NCBI RefSeq assembly: GCF_009932335.1
Contig: NZ_BLJF01000001.1
Coordinates: 992,001-1,056,000, forward strand
DNA: 64,000 bases
Reading direction: 5' to 3'
Source of the DNA: Pseudomonas asiatica
GTDB taxonomy: Bacteria; Pseudomonadota; Gammaproteobacteria; Pseudomonadales; Pseudomonadaceae
The position numbers and the translations under genes were made by a program. Below the pieces are notes generated by a model that was given only the letters and a program-made list of their open reading frames with translations, made no database searches and was not told the DNA's origin. Positions 27,548 to 36,458 of this stretch are shown here, piece after piece (position 1 is the stretch's first letter; the number at the start of each line of letters is the position of its first letter).

Positions 27548-27565
27548 CAGCTACATTGCGACGTA

Positions 27566-27591
27566 CCGAAAATTGCCCCTTTTCGGTTTTT
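27566..27591 (+). terminator. Rho-independent terminator 1
   Basis: Stem CCGAAAA / TTTTCGG with a 7-nt loop is followed by TTTTT, 18 nt after the stop at 27547. The T-run is followed by CCGGCGCC, which also follows the second terminator at 27694. Confidence 0.65.
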
Positions 27592-27693
27592 CCGGCGCCA
27601 TGTAAAAAGTCACCACGATATCAAAAGTGCGCTTAGGCGCTTCCCCACAAGCACTGTGCTGTGCAACCCGCCCCGCTCTGTCGGTGCATCGAG

Positions 27694-27723
27694 AACCCTG
27701 CCATCTGGCGGGGTTTTCTTTTT
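27694..27723 (+). terminator. Rho-independent terminator 2
   Basis: Stem AACCCTGCC / GGCGGGGTT (one G-T pair) has a 4-nt loop and a T-rich tail. Together with terminator 1 it separates early and late transcription. A late antiterminator would need to act here or start downstream. Confidence 0.7.
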
Positions 27724-27754
27724 CCGGCGCCGTGCTTTTGCCAATGAGGCCTGC

Positions 27755-28096
27755 ATGAACAGCGAGCAACAAGCATTAGTCGAGATGCCGATCTGGATGG
27801 TGATCATTCTGTCCTTGGTCGGCGGCGTGTCGGGTGAGATGTGGAGGGCTGACAAAGCCGGGGTCCGCGGTTGGGCGCTGGTCCGGCGCATCATCTTGCG
27901 CTCGGGTGCCTGCATTGTTTGCGGCCTGTCCACCATCATGCTGCTGTATTCGATGGGGGCATCGCTCTGGGCGGCTGCAGCATTTGGGTGTCTTACAGCG
28001 ATGGCAGGTGCTGATGTCGCTATCAGCCTGTACGAACGTTGGGCAGCGAAACGGCTGGGCGTGTGCGAAGTACCGCCGGTGAGTCGTGAAGGGTAA
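27755..28096 (+). CDS. Phage holin
   Basis: This 113-residue membrane protein has three hydrophobic segments (about residues 13-30, 47-65 and 70-90) and a basic C-terminus (ERWAAKRLG), which fits class I-like holins (phage holin family III). It would time lysis by opening the inner membrane. ATG 27755 gives a short polar N-terminus before the first segment. It overlaps the HNH gene. The endolysin and spanins lie 22 kb away, so the lysis functions are split. Confidence 0.72.
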   Translation: MNSEQQALVEMPIWMVIILSLVGGVSGEMWRADKAGVRGWALVRRIILRSGACIVCGLSTIMLLYSMGASLWAAAAFGCLTAMAGADVAISLYERWAAKRLGVCEVPPVSREG

Positions 28097-28451
28097 CGAA
28101 CGGCGGGGCAGTAGCGCATCGCGTGGCTACGGTCACCGCTGGCGGTTGGCTCGGGAGGTGTTTCTCGGGGCCAACCCGTTCTGCTCAATGTGTTCGACGG
28201 CCTTCCGGCCGGTGGCTGCCACGGTGGTAGACCACAAGGTCGCGCCCCGTCTGCAGGAAGCAAAGGAATCCGGTGACCCTGAAAAGATCAAGGCTGCATG
28301 GAAGCTGTTCTGGGATCAGGGCAACTGGCAGCCACTGTGCAAGCTGTGCCATGACTCGGTGAAGCAGAGGCTGGAGCGCACCGGCCGGGTGGCTGGCTGC
28401 AGCCCGTCGGGCATGCCGCTCGACCCCAACCACCACTGGAACCGGCGCTGA
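28086..28451 (+). CDS. HNH endonuclease, packaging-associated
   Basis: A 121-residue HNH nuclease. The metal site is seen in NPFCSMC, ATVVDHKVAP (first His pair), then GNWQPLCKLCHDSVKQR, with the CxxC pairs and final His. Such genes next to the small terminase are typical of HK97-like cos phages and help terminase cleave cos DNA. The GTG start at 28086 overlaps the holin end by 11 nt. Confidence 0.88.
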   Translation: MKGNERRGSSASRGYGHRWRLAREVFLGANPFCSMCSTAFRPVAATVVDHKVAPRLQEAKESGDPEKIKAAWKLFWDQGNWQPLCKLCHDSVKQRLERTGRVAGCSPSGMPLDPNHHWNRR

Positions 28452-28500
28452 CCCGGCGCTCCGCCCGCCCCGGCCTGCCGGGGTAGGGGGGGTGAAAAAC

Positions 28501-28558
28501 TTTTTCCCGGCTCTCTCGTTGACCGCTCGCCCAACTCCGTGTGCAAAACCGGGAAAAA
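28501..28558. other. Candidate cos region (inverted repeat)
   Basis: A perfect 10-bp inverted repeat TTTTTCCCGG (28501-28510) / CCGGGAAAAA (28549-28558) lies in the 141-bp non-coding gap between the HNH gene and the small terminase, where cos sites of HNH-bearing phages are normally found. The exact nick position cannot be told from the sequence. Confidence 0.4.
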
Positions 28559-28592
28559 TGAGGGAGGGGGGTATCAGAAATAGGAGGTTTCC

Positions 28593-29126
28593 ATGGCCGG
28601 AAACGGTAACTCCGGGCGGCCAGGCCTGCCCGCATCGGTGCATCTGCTCAACGGCAACCGCAGCAAACTCTCGCCTGCGCAGTTGATGAATGAAATCAAA
28701 GATCCAGCGGTGCCGGTCGGCGTCCCGCCCATGCCGGATTTTCTCACCGGGGACGCGGTAGCCGAGTGGACACGGATCACTGAGGCGCTGGTTGCACTGG
28801 GTTGGGTGTCGCGCCTCGACCAGTTGGCGCTCGCCACGTACTGCCAAGCCTACGGCGATTGGCTGCGCTTCCAGCGGCTGATCGCTGAGCGCAATGCACA
28901 GTCGGCAGACGGCTTGGGTGGCGAGGTGCAGACCTTCAAGACCGGCGCCCAGCAGACCCATGTGCTGCGGCAGCTGGCCAACGACGCCGAGAAGCGTGCC
29001 AACGCGGCCGGTGCTCAGTTCGGGTTATCTCCCCTGGCGCGCCGGAATATGAGAGCCGCGCCGGCGGCACAAGGAGATTTGTTCCCGAATGCAGAACGAG
29101 ACGCTGCCTCAAAGTATTTCAGCTGA
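28593..29126 (+). CDS. terS: Phage terminase small subunit, P27 family
   Basis: A 177-residue DNA-recognition subunit of the packaging motor. The P27-like pattern is visible: GRPGLPASVHLLNGNRSK, PPMPDFLTGDAVAEWTRITEALVALGWVSRLDQLALATYCQAYGDWLRFQ, and the C-terminal GLSPLARRNMRA. The ATG follows TAGGAGG, a very strong ribosome site. It overlaps terL by 38 nt. Confidence 0.88.
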   Translation: MAGNGNSGRPGLPASVHLLNGNRSKLSPAQLMNEIKDPAVPVGVPPMPDFLTGDAVAEWTRITEALVALGWVSRLDQLALATYCQAYGDWLRFQRLIAERNAQSADGLGGEVQTFKTGAQQTHVLRQLANDAEKRANAAGAQFGLSPLARRNMRAAPAAQGDLFPNAERDAASKYFS

Positions 29127-30921
29127 CTGCCGGGTAAAGGGCTTCGCTGACCAGGTGCTGGCCGGCACAATCATCGCTGGGCCGGATGTTCGTAACGCTG
29201 TGCGGCGCCATCTGCTGGACCTTGAGACGGGGCATGAGCGCGGACTGATCTGGAACGCCGAGGCGGCGCTGCGGGCCATCGGGTTTTTCGAAGATGTGCT
29301 GCGCCTCAACGGCGGCGACTTCGAGGGGTTACCGTTCAGGCTGGCGCCTTGGCAGGCGTTCATCGTCGGTAGCCTGTTCGGCTGGTACACCGACGATGGC
29401 TACCGCCGGTTTCGCCAGGCGTACATCGAAACCGGTAAGGGCTCCGGCAAGTCGCCCCTGGTCGGCGGGATCGGCCTGTATGGTCTGGTTGCCGACGGCG
29501 AACAGCGAGCGGAGGTGTACGCCGCCGCCACCAAGAAGGACCAGGCACAGATCCTGTTCCGCGATGCGGTAGCGATGGTGAACATGGCACCGCATCTTGC
29601 CGGGCGTTTGGTTCAGTCCGGGCGCGACGAGAAGGTCTGGAACCTGTTCTACCCCGCGACCAACAGCTTTTTCCGCCCGATCAGTTCCGACGACGGCCAG
29701 TCCGGCCCTCGGCCTCATGTGGCGCTGATCGATGAGCTGCATGAGCACAAGACGGCCAGCGCGGTGAACATGATGCGAGCGGGTACCAAGTTCCGGCGTC
29801 GTGCATTGATCGTGATGATCACCAACAGCGGCTCCGACAAGGGCTCGGTGTGCGGTCAGTACCACGACCTGGGCGTGCGGATCTGCGAGGGTAAAGAGCA
29901 CAACGACGCATTCTTTGCCTTCATCTGCTCGCTGGACAAAGGTGATGACCCCTTCAAGGACGAAGCGTGCTGGCCGAAGGTGAACCCGTCGCTGGACTAC
30001 GTTCTTGAGGGGCAGACCGACGGCATCCCTGGTCGCAAATACCTGCGCGAGCAAGTGGCCGAGGCCAAGGGTCTACCGGCCAAAGAGGCGGTGGTCCGGC
30101 GCCTGAACTTCTGCGAGTGGACCCAGGCGACATCGCCTTGGCTGTCGTGGGAGATCTGGCGCGGTGCTGCCGAGCGGGTACCGATGCGCATCCTGCGCAA
30201 TCGCCCTTGTGTTGGTGGCCTGGACTTGGCTAGTACCACGGACCTGACGGCGTTTGTGCTGATGTTCAGTCCGATGCCGTACGACCCGCACTGGCGCTCA
30301 CTATCGTACTTTTGGATTCCTGACGACGATCTGTCGGGCCGGGAGAAACGCGACCGCGTGCCGTACCTGCAATGGGTCAAGGAGCGCCATCTGGAGACGA
30401 CGCCAGGGCGGGCCATCAGCAAGCTGCATGTGCTCCGGCGCCTGCAGACCATCTGCGATTACTTCGACGTGCGGCGGATCGCCTACGACCGCTGGCGGAT
30501 CGAGGACTTGCTGCAGCTGATGACGGACAACAGCATCACGCTGCCCGAGCTAAAGCCCTTCGGGCAAGGCTTCAAGGACATGGGGCCGGCGGTGGACGAG
30601 TTCGAGCGGCGCCTGTTGGGCCGCAAGGTTGAGCCGTCGGAGGTCATTGAGCTGGACCCAGATGATTACGAAGTTGTGTCGGAAGTCACCACTTCCACCG
30701 AGGTGGTCGAGACCCTGCTGCACGACGACAACCCGGTGATGACCTGGAACGCAGGCAACGCAGTGATCGTATTCGACCCTGCCAACAACCGGAAGGTCGA
30801 CAAATCCAAAGCCACGGGCCGCATCGACGGCATCGTCGCTGCCGTGATGGCGGTTGGCATCAGTAGTGACATTTCCGAGGCATCAGACACGTCGGTTTAC
30901 GACGAAGGGGTAGGTATATGA
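29089..30921 (+). CDS. terL: Phage terminase large subunit
   Basis: This 610-residue packaging ATPase-nuclease has a Walker A-like motif in YIETGKGSGKSPL (residues 116-122), Walker B HVALIDELHEH (near 213) and coupling motif ITNSGSDKGSV. The RNase H-like nuclease begins with VGGLDLASTTDLTAF (Asp) and continues through AYDRWRIEDL. The length and the early RxAPWQAFIVGS adenine-binding region fit the HK97-like (Terminase_1) family. Confidence 0.93.
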   Translation: MQNETLPQSISADCRVKGFADQVLAGTIIAGPDVRNAVRRHLLDLETGHERGLIWNAEAALRAIGFFEDVLRLNGGDFEGLPFRLAPWQAFIVGSLFGWYTDDGYRRFRQAYIETGKGSGKSPLVGGIGLYGLVADGEQRAEVYAAATKKDQAQILFRDAVAMVNMAPHLAGRLVQSGRDEKVWNLFYPATNSFFRPISSDDGQSGPRPHVALIDELHEHKTASAVNMMRAGTKFRRRALIVMITNSGSDKGSVCGQYHDLGVRICEGKEHNDAFFAFICSLDKGDDPFKDEACWPKVNPSLDYVLEGQTDGIPGRKYLREQVAEAKGLPAKEAVVRRLNFCEWTQATSPWLSWEIWRGAAERVPMRILRNRPCVGGLDLASTTDLTAFVLMFSPMPYDPHWRSLSYFWIPDDDLSGREKRDRVPYLQWVKERHLETTPGRAISKLHVLRRLQTICDYFDVRRIAYDRWRIEDLLQLMTDNSITLPELKPFGQGFKDMGPAVDEFERRLLGRKVEPSEVIELDPDDYEVVSEVTTSTEVVETLLHDDNPVMTWNAGNAVIVFDPANNRKVDKSKATGRIDGIVAAVMAVGISSDISEASDTSVYDEGVGI

Positions 30922-31094
30922 AGTTGGAAATTGCGTCCTGGCTGGCAGGTCTGCTGGGCTTTGCGCTGTTGGTCGCTGGTGTCTGGATGGTGTATCGGCC
31001 AGCCGCATTCATCGTCGCCGGTCTCGGGCTGCTGTTCTGGGCCCGGCTGGCCGATCAGGCGGCGGCACACCAGGTGGCTAGGGAAGGGGGCTGA
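30918..31094 (+). CDS. 58-residue membrane protein between terL and portal
   Basis: A short gene starts at ATG 30918 (4-nt overlap with the terL stop) and ends at TGA 31094, 2 nt before the portal ATG. The product is almost wholly hydrophobic (MKLEIASWLAGLLGFALLVA, then FIVAGLGLLFWARL), with two membrane segments. Small genes like this occur at the same place in related HK97-like phages. The function is not known to me. Confidence 0.65.
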   Translation: MKLEIASWLAGLLGFALLVAGVWMVYRPAAFIVAGLGLLFWARLADQAAAHQVAREGG

Positions 31095-31096
31095 CC

Positions 31097-32365
31097 ATGT
31101 TCTTTTCCAGCTTGCGCGCCTCGGGCGCGGGCACATTGACCAATCCAGACAGCGGGTTCTGGCGCGGTTTGATCGGTGGAGGTCGAAGCTCTGCGGGTGT
31201 AGCGGTAACGCCTGATACCGCGCTGGCCCTGCCGATCCTGCAGAACTGCGTGACCTTGCTGGCTGAGACAGTGGCGCAGTTGCCGCTGGAGCTGTTCCAG
31301 CGCAAGGACAAGGGGCAGCGGGATGCGGCGATCAATCACCCGCTGTACGACGTGCTGCGCTATCAGCCCAACCCATTTCAGACGCCGTGCGAGTACATGG
31401 AGCGGCATCAGGGCGCTGCGGGGCTGCGGGGTAACGCCTTCAGCTTCATCGATCGTCGGGAAGATGGCAACGTCACGGCTCTGTGGTCGCTCAAAAATGA
31501 GCAGGTGCAGGTTCTCAAGGGTGCCGACCTGCTGCCGTATTACCAGATCGGTGTCGGTGAGGCGGTGCCGATGCGGATGGTGCACCACGTGCGCTGGTTC
31601 GGCACGAACCCCTACGTCGGGTTGTCACCCATTGAGTTGCACGCTGACGCGATTGGCCTGACCCAGGCGGTTCGCCAGTACACCGGCAAGAGCTTCGCCA
31701 ACGGCGTGGCCGTATCCGGCGTGATCGAGCGTCCCCGTGAGGCGCCCGCGATCAAGGACCAGGGGATCATCGACAAGATCGTCGATCAGTGGGGCCATAA
31801 GTTCGGCGGCATGGACAATTCCAAGAAAGTCGCGCTGCTGCAGGAGGGCATGACCTTCAAGCCGGTGTCGATGACCAACGTTGACGCCGAAATCGTCGGC
31901 ATCATGAAACTGACCGGTCTAGACATTGCGCGGATCTACAAGATCCCGCTGCCCATGGTGAACGACCTGGAGAAGTCGAACTACAACACTCTGGAACAGT
32001 TGATGATCCAGTTTGTGGTATTCGCCCTGCTGCCCTGGGTGAAGCGCCATGAACAGGCAATGATGCGCGACTTCCTGCTGCCGAAGGATCGGCGTGACTA
32101 CTTCATTGAGTTCAACCTGTCCGGCCTGCTGCGCGGCGACCAGAAAAGTCGGTACGAGGCCTATGCCATCGGCCGTCAGTGGGGTTGGCTGAGCGTGAAC
32201 GACATTCGGCGCCTGGAGAACATGCCGCCCGTGCAGGGTGGTGAGATCTACCTTCAGCCGCTCAACATGGTCGACGCTGGCAAGCAGCCCGACCTGAACA
32301 ACCCCAGTGTGCGCGCCCAGCTTGAGCTGCAGCACGCCGAGATCGGGAGGATCCTTGCCCAATGA
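31097..32365 (+). CDS. Phage portal protein, HK97 family
   Basis: This 422-residue portal forms the dodecameric DNA gate of the capsid. The family pattern is ALPILQNCVTLLAETVAQLPLELF, then HPLYDVLRYQPNPFQTPCEYMERHQGAAGLRGNAFSFI, SPIELHADAIGLTQAVRQYTGKSFANG and IPLPMVNDLEKSNYNTLEQ. A 4-nt ATGA overlap couples it to the protease. Confidence 0.93.
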   Translation: MFFSSLRASGAGTLTNPDSGFWRGLIGGGRSSAGVAVTPDTALALPILQNCVTLLAETVAQLPLELFQRKDKGQRDAAINHPLYDVLRYQPNPFQTPCEYMERHQGAAGLRGNAFSFIDRREDGNVTALWSLKNEQVQVLKGADLLPYYQIGVGEAVPMRMVHHVRWFGTNPYVGLSPIELHADAIGLTQAVRQYTGKSFANGVAVSGVIERPREAPAIKDQGIIDKIVDQWGHKFGGMDNSKKVALLQEGMTFKPVSMTNVDAEIVGIMKLTGLDIARIYKIPLPMVNDLEKSNYNTLEQLMIQFVVFALLPWVKRHEQAMMRDFLLPKDRRDYFIEFNLSGLLRGDQKSRYEAYAIGRQWGWLSVNDIRRLENMPPVQGGEIYLQPLNMVDAGKQPDLNNPSVRAQLELQHAEIGRILAQ

Positions 32366-33309
32366 GTAAGCGTTATCTGCGGGCCTCCAGCCTGCTGTTC
32401 AATCAACCCCTGCTGGTTACGCCGGACATGCTCGACCTGGGCGTGCGCTGGGCCAACCAGACCATGAGCCTCAACATCATCAACCTCGGCGGTAGCTCGG
32501 CCCAGCTCTGGAAGGATGACGATCCTGTCGACCGGGTGGCATTCGCGGACGAGCAGCGCCGCAATGCGATTGCCCAGACCGGGATCGAGGTTGTCCCGGT
32601 CAGCGGTGTATTGGTCAGCCGTGGGAGTCACCTCAACGCCTGCGAGACCATGACCAGTTACGAAGGGTTGCGCTCCCAGCTGCAGCGCGCCGTGGCCGAC
32701 CCCCTGGTCGAGCACATCGTGCTGGATATCGACAGCCCTGGTGGTTCTGCCGTGGGCGCCTTCGAGTTGGCCGAAGATATCCGGGCGATGACCGCGCAAA
32801 AGCCCATCACCGGCTTGGTCAACTTCATGGCGTACAGCGGTGGCTACCTGATCGGTTCGGCGTGCAGCGAGCTGGTGGTGAGTCGGACCAGTGGTGTCGG
32901 CTCCATCGGGGTGATTGCCAGTCACATGGACCGCTCGAAAATGGAAGAGGGGATGGGCGTGAAGGTGACCACGGTGTACGCCGGGGCACACAAGAACGAT
33001 CTCTCCCCACATGAGCCCATCACCGAGCAGTCGATGAAATTCCTCAACGAGCTGGTGCAGGAGAGCTACCAGATGTTTGTCAGTGCTGTTGCCGAGTATC
33101 GCGGCCTTCCGGTTGCCAAAGTGATTGGCACCGAGGCTGCGTTGTATCGCGGGCAAACCGCAATCGATGTGGGGCTGGCTGACCGCCTGCAGAACCCCCA
33201 GCACACCGTTGACGAGCTGTCGCGGGCTGTTGCGCAAAACCGTGCAACACGCCAGACAGGTCGCATCAGCGTGCGTGCAGCCGCGTTGGCGATGCAGGTC
33301 CTCGCCTGA
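32362..33309 (+). CDS. Phage head maturation protease, S49 (SppA-like)
   Basis: This 315-residue protease of the S49/ClpP fold has VPVSGVLVSRGS, LDIDSPGGSAVGAFELAEDIR (oxyanion region), the catalytic Ser region NFMAYSGGYLIGSACSELVVSRTSGVGSIGVIASHMD, and KNDLSPHEPITEQ. It trims scaffold and capsid proteins during head assembly, taking the place of the U35-type protease of HK97 itself. A terminator follows at 33338. Confidence 0.88.
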   Translation: MSKRYLRASSLLFNQPLLVTPDMLDLGVRWANQTMSLNIINLGGSSAQLWKDDDPVDRVAFADEQRRNAIAQTGIEVVPVSGVLVSRGSHLNACETMTSYEGLRSQLQRAVADPLVEHIVLDIDSPGGSAVGAFELAEDIRAMTAQKPITGLVNFMAYSGGYLIGSACSELVVSRTSGVGSIGVIASHMDRSKMEEGMGVKVTTVYAGAHKNDLSPHEPITEQSMKFLNELVQESYQMFVSAVAEYRGLPVAKVIGTEAALYRGQTAIDVGLADRLQNPQHTVDELSRAVAQNRATRQTGRISVRAAALAMQVLA

Positions 33310-33337
33310 CCGTATCAACCGTACCAACTGAATCCGG

Positions 33338-33360
33338 ACCCGCTTAGTGCGGGTTTTTTT
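33338..33360 (+). terminator. Rho-independent terminator before major capsid gene
   Basis: Stem ACCCGC / GCGGGT with a 5-nt loop is followed by seven T residues. It is placed between protease and capsid genes and may adjust the ratio of minor to major head proteins. Confidence 0.85.
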
Positions 33361-33376
33361 ATGCCCAGGAGGCAGC

Positions 33377-34699
33377 ATGTCCCTTGTACTTCAAATGCGT
33401 AATGAGCGCGCTGGCCTGGTCACCCAAGTGCAGGCGCTGGCCAAGATCGAGGCCGACGGCGGTAGCTTGAGCGCTGAGCAGTTGCAGCAGTTCACCAGTC
33501 TGGAAGCGCAGATCAACGATCTGACGGCCAAGATCAGTCGCGCCGAATCGGCCGAGCGCCTGGCGGCGGCCAGCGCGGTGCCGGTCAACGAGTCGGCTCA
33601 GGGGGCGACCAGCCCACCACAAGGCAGTATCTCCGGACCGTTCAGCGAGAAGGCCAAGCCTGGTACCGGCATGGCGCAGATGGCGCGTTTGTTGGCCTCT
33701 GCCCATGGCAACCAGCAGACGGCTGCCCAGATGGCGAAAGACGGCGGTTTCCCCGCTGATGTTCATATGGCCTTGAGCGTCGTAACCCCAGGTGCGGGCG
33801 GTGTGCTGGTGCCGCAGAACTTCGCTACCGAGGTCATTGAGTCGCTGCGTCCGGTGTCCATTGTGCGCAAGATGGGCGTTACCAGCCTGCCGCTGAACAA
33901 CGGCAACCTGACCCAGCCGCGTATCACCGGCAACACTGTGGTGACGTACATCGGTAGCGATACCGATATCCCGATCACCGGCATGACGTTCGCTGACACC
34001 AAGCTGTCGGCGAAAAAGGCTGCCGCTATTGTGCCTATTTCCAACGACCTGCTGGCCATGAGCGGGGTAAACCCTCGCGTCGATGGCCTGGTGCTCAATG
34101 ACCTGACCGTGAGCATGGGCCTGTCGGAAGATCTGCACTTCATCCGGGCTGATGGCTCTGGCTCGCTGCCCAAGGGTATGCGCCACTGGGCGCTGCCTTT
34201 CAACGTCCTGCCGGCGCCGGCGGTTGATGGGCTGACGCTGGAAAAGATCGACCTGTTCCTGGGCGGCATGATGCTGCGCCTGGAAACCGCGAACGTGATG
34301 ATGAAGTCGTGTGGCTGGTTGATGGCTCCGCGCGTCCTTCGTTGGCTGCAATCGCTGCGTGATGGCAATGGCAACAAGGCTTATCCAGAAATCGATCAGG
34401 GCATGCTGAAAGGCTACCCAGTCGGTTTGAGCAACCAGATCCCGGTCAACCTCGGCGTCGACGGCAACGAAACCGAGATCTACTTCGTCAACTTCGCGGA
34501 CTGCATGATCGGCGAAGACATGGACCTGACCCTGAGCTTCAGCAATGAAGCTTCCTACAAGGACGCCCAGGGCGAAATGGTCAGTGCCTTCCAGCGTGAC
34601 CAGACCCTGCTGCGCGTGATCGCGAAACACGACTTCGGCCCGCGTCACGTCGAGAGCATCGTGGTGGCGGTCGCTGTGAAGTGGGGCGCAGGCATGTAA
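33377..34699 (+). CDS. Major capsid protein, HK97 fold
   Basis: This 440-residue capsid protein has an N-terminal scaffold-like delta domain with coiled-coil character (about 1-70, QMRNERAGLVTQVQALAKIEA and QLQQFTSLEAQINDLTAKI), a Pro/Ser-rich linker, then the HK97 shell domain with GAGGVLVPQNFATEVIESLRP, PRITGNTVVTYIGSDTDI, KKAAAIVPISNDLLAMSG and GYPVGLSNQIP. ATG 33377 has an AGGAGG site. The shell part begins near residue 130. Confidence 0.92.
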   Translation: MSLVLQMRNERAGLVTQVQALAKIEADGGSLSAEQLQQFTSLEAQINDLTAKISRAESAERLAAASAVPVNESAQGATSPPQGSISGPFSEKAKPGTGMAQMARLLASAHGNQQTAAQMAKDGGFPADVHMALSVVTPGAGGVLVPQNFATEVIESLRPVSIVRKMGVTSLPLNNGNLTQPRITGNTVVTYIGSDTDIPITGMTFADTKLSAKKAAAIVPISNDLLAMSGVNPRVDGLVLNDLTVSMGLSEDLHFIRADGSGSLPKGMRHWALPFNVLPAPAVDGLTLEKIDLFLGGMMLRLETANVMMKSCGWLMAPRVLRWLQSLRDGNGNKAYPEIDQGMLKGYPVGLSNQIPVNLGVDGNETEIYFVNFADCMIGEDMDLTLSFSNEASYKDAQGEMVSAFQRDQTLLRVIAKHDFGPRHVESIVVAVAVKWGAGM

Positions 34700-34744
34700 T
34701 CACCGGCCCTGGATTGGCCGGGGCCGCTCAACTGGATGGAAGTT

Positions 34745-35014
34745 ATGGCAAGGGTAATTGTTGTGTTCACAGGCTCCTGGCGTGGTTACGGCAAGGGCGA
34801 GGTGGCGGGTTTCGAGGAAGAAGTTGCGCAGTCGCTGATCGATGGCGGTCGTGCTGAGTTGCACGAAGGCAAGAAAGCTGGCAAGTCCGGTGGTGGTAAG
34901 GGCAAGCCAGCTCCCGCGGCGAAAGAGCCAATCCAGTCCGGCCCTTCGACGGAGCCACCACCGAATCCGGATTCGACCACCACTGATCCGGATGACGACG
35001 AAGAGAAACCCTGA
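34745..35014 (+). CDS. Small phage structural or head-associated protein
   Basis: This 89-residue protein has a folded first half (ARVIVVFTGSWRGYGKGEVAGFEEEVAQSLIDGGRAEL) and a disordered tail rich in Lys/Gly then Pro/Asp/Glu. It lies just after the capsid gene, where small head-decoration or linker proteins are often encoded. I see no diagnostic domain. ATG 34745 was preferred to ATG 34736 for its spacing from GGA. Confidence 0.6.
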   Translation: MARVIVVFTGSWRGYGKGEVAGFEEEVAQSLIDGGRAELHEGKKAGKSGGGKGKPAPAAKEPIQSGPSTEPPPNPDSTTTDPDDDEEKP

Positions 35015-35016
35015 TC

Positions 35017-35568
35017 ATGGCGCGCCGCATCGCCTACACGGGGGCGCCCGTGCTGACGTTGGAACAGGTGGCCTTTCAGTGCCGGGCTGAGCCAGAAGAC
35101 CTGCAGCCTGAGCTAGTCGACCAGATCATCATCCCTGGCGTTACCGCCCAGGGTGAATCGAAAACAGGGGCGGCGATCCGTGAAGCAATCTACGAGGAGG
35201 ACTGGCCGGCGGCGTATCCGTCGGGCCATTCGTTGGACATTGGCCAGGTGGTTGCCGTCGAATCCGTGGTGGTGTTGGGAGAGGCAGGTCAGGTGATCCC
35301 CTACGACGGCCAGGCGGAGCTTAGCCAGGGCGGGAAGGAGAGCTATCTGCACTTCCCTGGTGGCCGGCCTGCTGGCCGGTTGCGTATCCGTTACCGGGCC
35401 GGGGTGAACCTGGAAGCCTATCCCGGCGTGCTCAGCTGGCTGCTGATGGCGGCGGAAACGGCATTCACCCATCGGGGGCTTTTGGTCGTGGGGCAATCCC
35501 TGGCCGAAGTGCCGGCGAGCTTTGTCGACCATCTGCTGGCGGATATCACCGTTCCGCCGAGGTTTTAG
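35017..35568 (+). CDS. Head-tail connector protein (gp6-like)
   Basis: This 183-residue protein resembles HK97 gp6-type connectors: LTLEQVAFQCRAEPEDLQPELVDQIIIPGVTAQGESKTGAAI at the N-terminus, a central beta part with VVVLGEAGQVIPYDG, and the C-terminal LRIRYRAGVNLEAYPGVLSWLLMAAETAF. It would bind the portal as the first neck ring. Confidence 0.8.
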   Translation: MARRIAYTGAPVLTLEQVAFQCRAEPEDLQPELVDQIIIPGVTAQGESKTGAAIREAIYEEDWPAAYPSGHSLDIGQVVAVESVVVLGEAGQVIPYDGQAELSQGGKESYLHFPGGRPAGRLRIRYRAGVNLEAYPGVLSWLLMAAETAFTHRGLLVVGQSLAEVPASFVDHLLADITVPPRF

Positions 35569-35570
35569 CC

Positions 35571-35948
35571 ATGGCAATACGAGCACCTGCGTCGGGCGAG
35601 CTGAAGCACCGCATGGAAGTTCGGAAAAGGGCTGATAAGCCCGCTGGCCCCGGCCTGGAGCCTGAGTTCCAGCGGATCTGTTGGCGCTGGGTAAAGGTTG
35701 AACCGCTTGGCACGGCGACCTATGCCAGTGCCCAGCAGACCAAAACGGCGCTGACCCACCGCTTGTACTGTCGTTTCATTCCCGATCTGGACGGGGACTG
35801 TGAGTTCGTTGGCCGTGGCCGTGTTTATCGGGTGAAGCGGCCCACCGACCTCGCTGGGCAGCAAGTCTGGTCGGTAGTGGAGGTGGAGGAACTGGGGGCG
35901 TCGAGTCGCGAAGGAGGGCAGTCGAATGGCCAACTCTGTTTCGATTGA
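35571..35948 (+). CDS. Phage head closure / head-tail adaptor protein
   Basis: This 125-residue protein fits the head-tail joining family (gp16/SPP1-like stopper): SGELKHRMEVRKRAD near the start, WRWVKVEPLGTATYASAQQTKTALTHRLYCRF in the middle, and FVGRGRVYRVKRPTDLAGQQVWSVVEVEE at the end. Its 3' end overlaps the next gene by 23 nt. Confidence 0.78.
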   Translation: MAIRAPASGELKHRMEVRKRADKPAGPGLEPEFQRICWRWVKVEPLGTATYASAQQTKTALTHRLYCRFIPDLDGDCEFVGRGRVYRVKRPTDLAGQQVWSVVEVEELGASSREGGQSNGQLCFD

Positions 35949-36450
35949 CGGTTATCTGCATGTCGATGGCTTCGACAAGTTCGAACGGGAGGCCTTCGAC
36001 AGGCGCAAGATCCGTGCCGGCATGCGCAAGGTAGGCCAGCTAGTCACCGGCCGGGCGCAGATGAACCTGGCACTTGGCGTGGGGCAGAAGGGCTATCCGA
36101 TCAACCGTACTGGTGCCACGGTCGACTCCATCGGTTTCAAGCTGTCGCGGTCGGGGTTTCTGGTGCGTATCTCGCCGGCCAAGACCAGCAGCATGAAAGA
36201 CTTTTACCCGGCTTACCTGCATTACGGCGTGCGCCTGGGGTCACGGCTTCGGCCGCTGGCTGCCGGGCAGGGTCGTGGCCGCAGCAACCGCCGGCTAAAA
36301 GGTAAGCGGCAGGAGGCTTTGGCTGCCCGTCGCCAGAACGGTTGGCGTATTGAACCCCGCGATAACTACATGACCGATGCGCTGACTGACAGCCGCGCCG
36401 ACGTGCAACGCATCCTGCAGCAGGCCTTCGCCGCCGCGCTGCTCAACTGA
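35926..36450 (+). CDS. HK97 gp10-like neck/tail-completion protein
   Basis: A 174-residue basic protein: VDGFDKFEREAFDRRKIRAGMRKVGQLVTGRAQMNLALG and a DFYPAYLHYGVRLGSRLRPLAAG segment, typical of gp10-like proteins that sit at the head-tail interface. It is the last gene of the HK97-type block before the Mu-type tail genes. Confidence 0.75.
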   Translation: MANSVSIDGYLHVDGFDKFEREAFDRRKIRAGMRKVGQLVTGRAQMNLALGVGQKGYPINRTGATVDSIGFKLSRSGFLVRISPAKTSSMKDFYPAYLHYGVRLGSRLRPLAAGQGRGRSNRRLKGKRQEALAARRQNGWRIEPRDNYMTDALTDSRADVQRILQQAFAAALLN

Positions 36451-36458
36451 GAGCCGAC

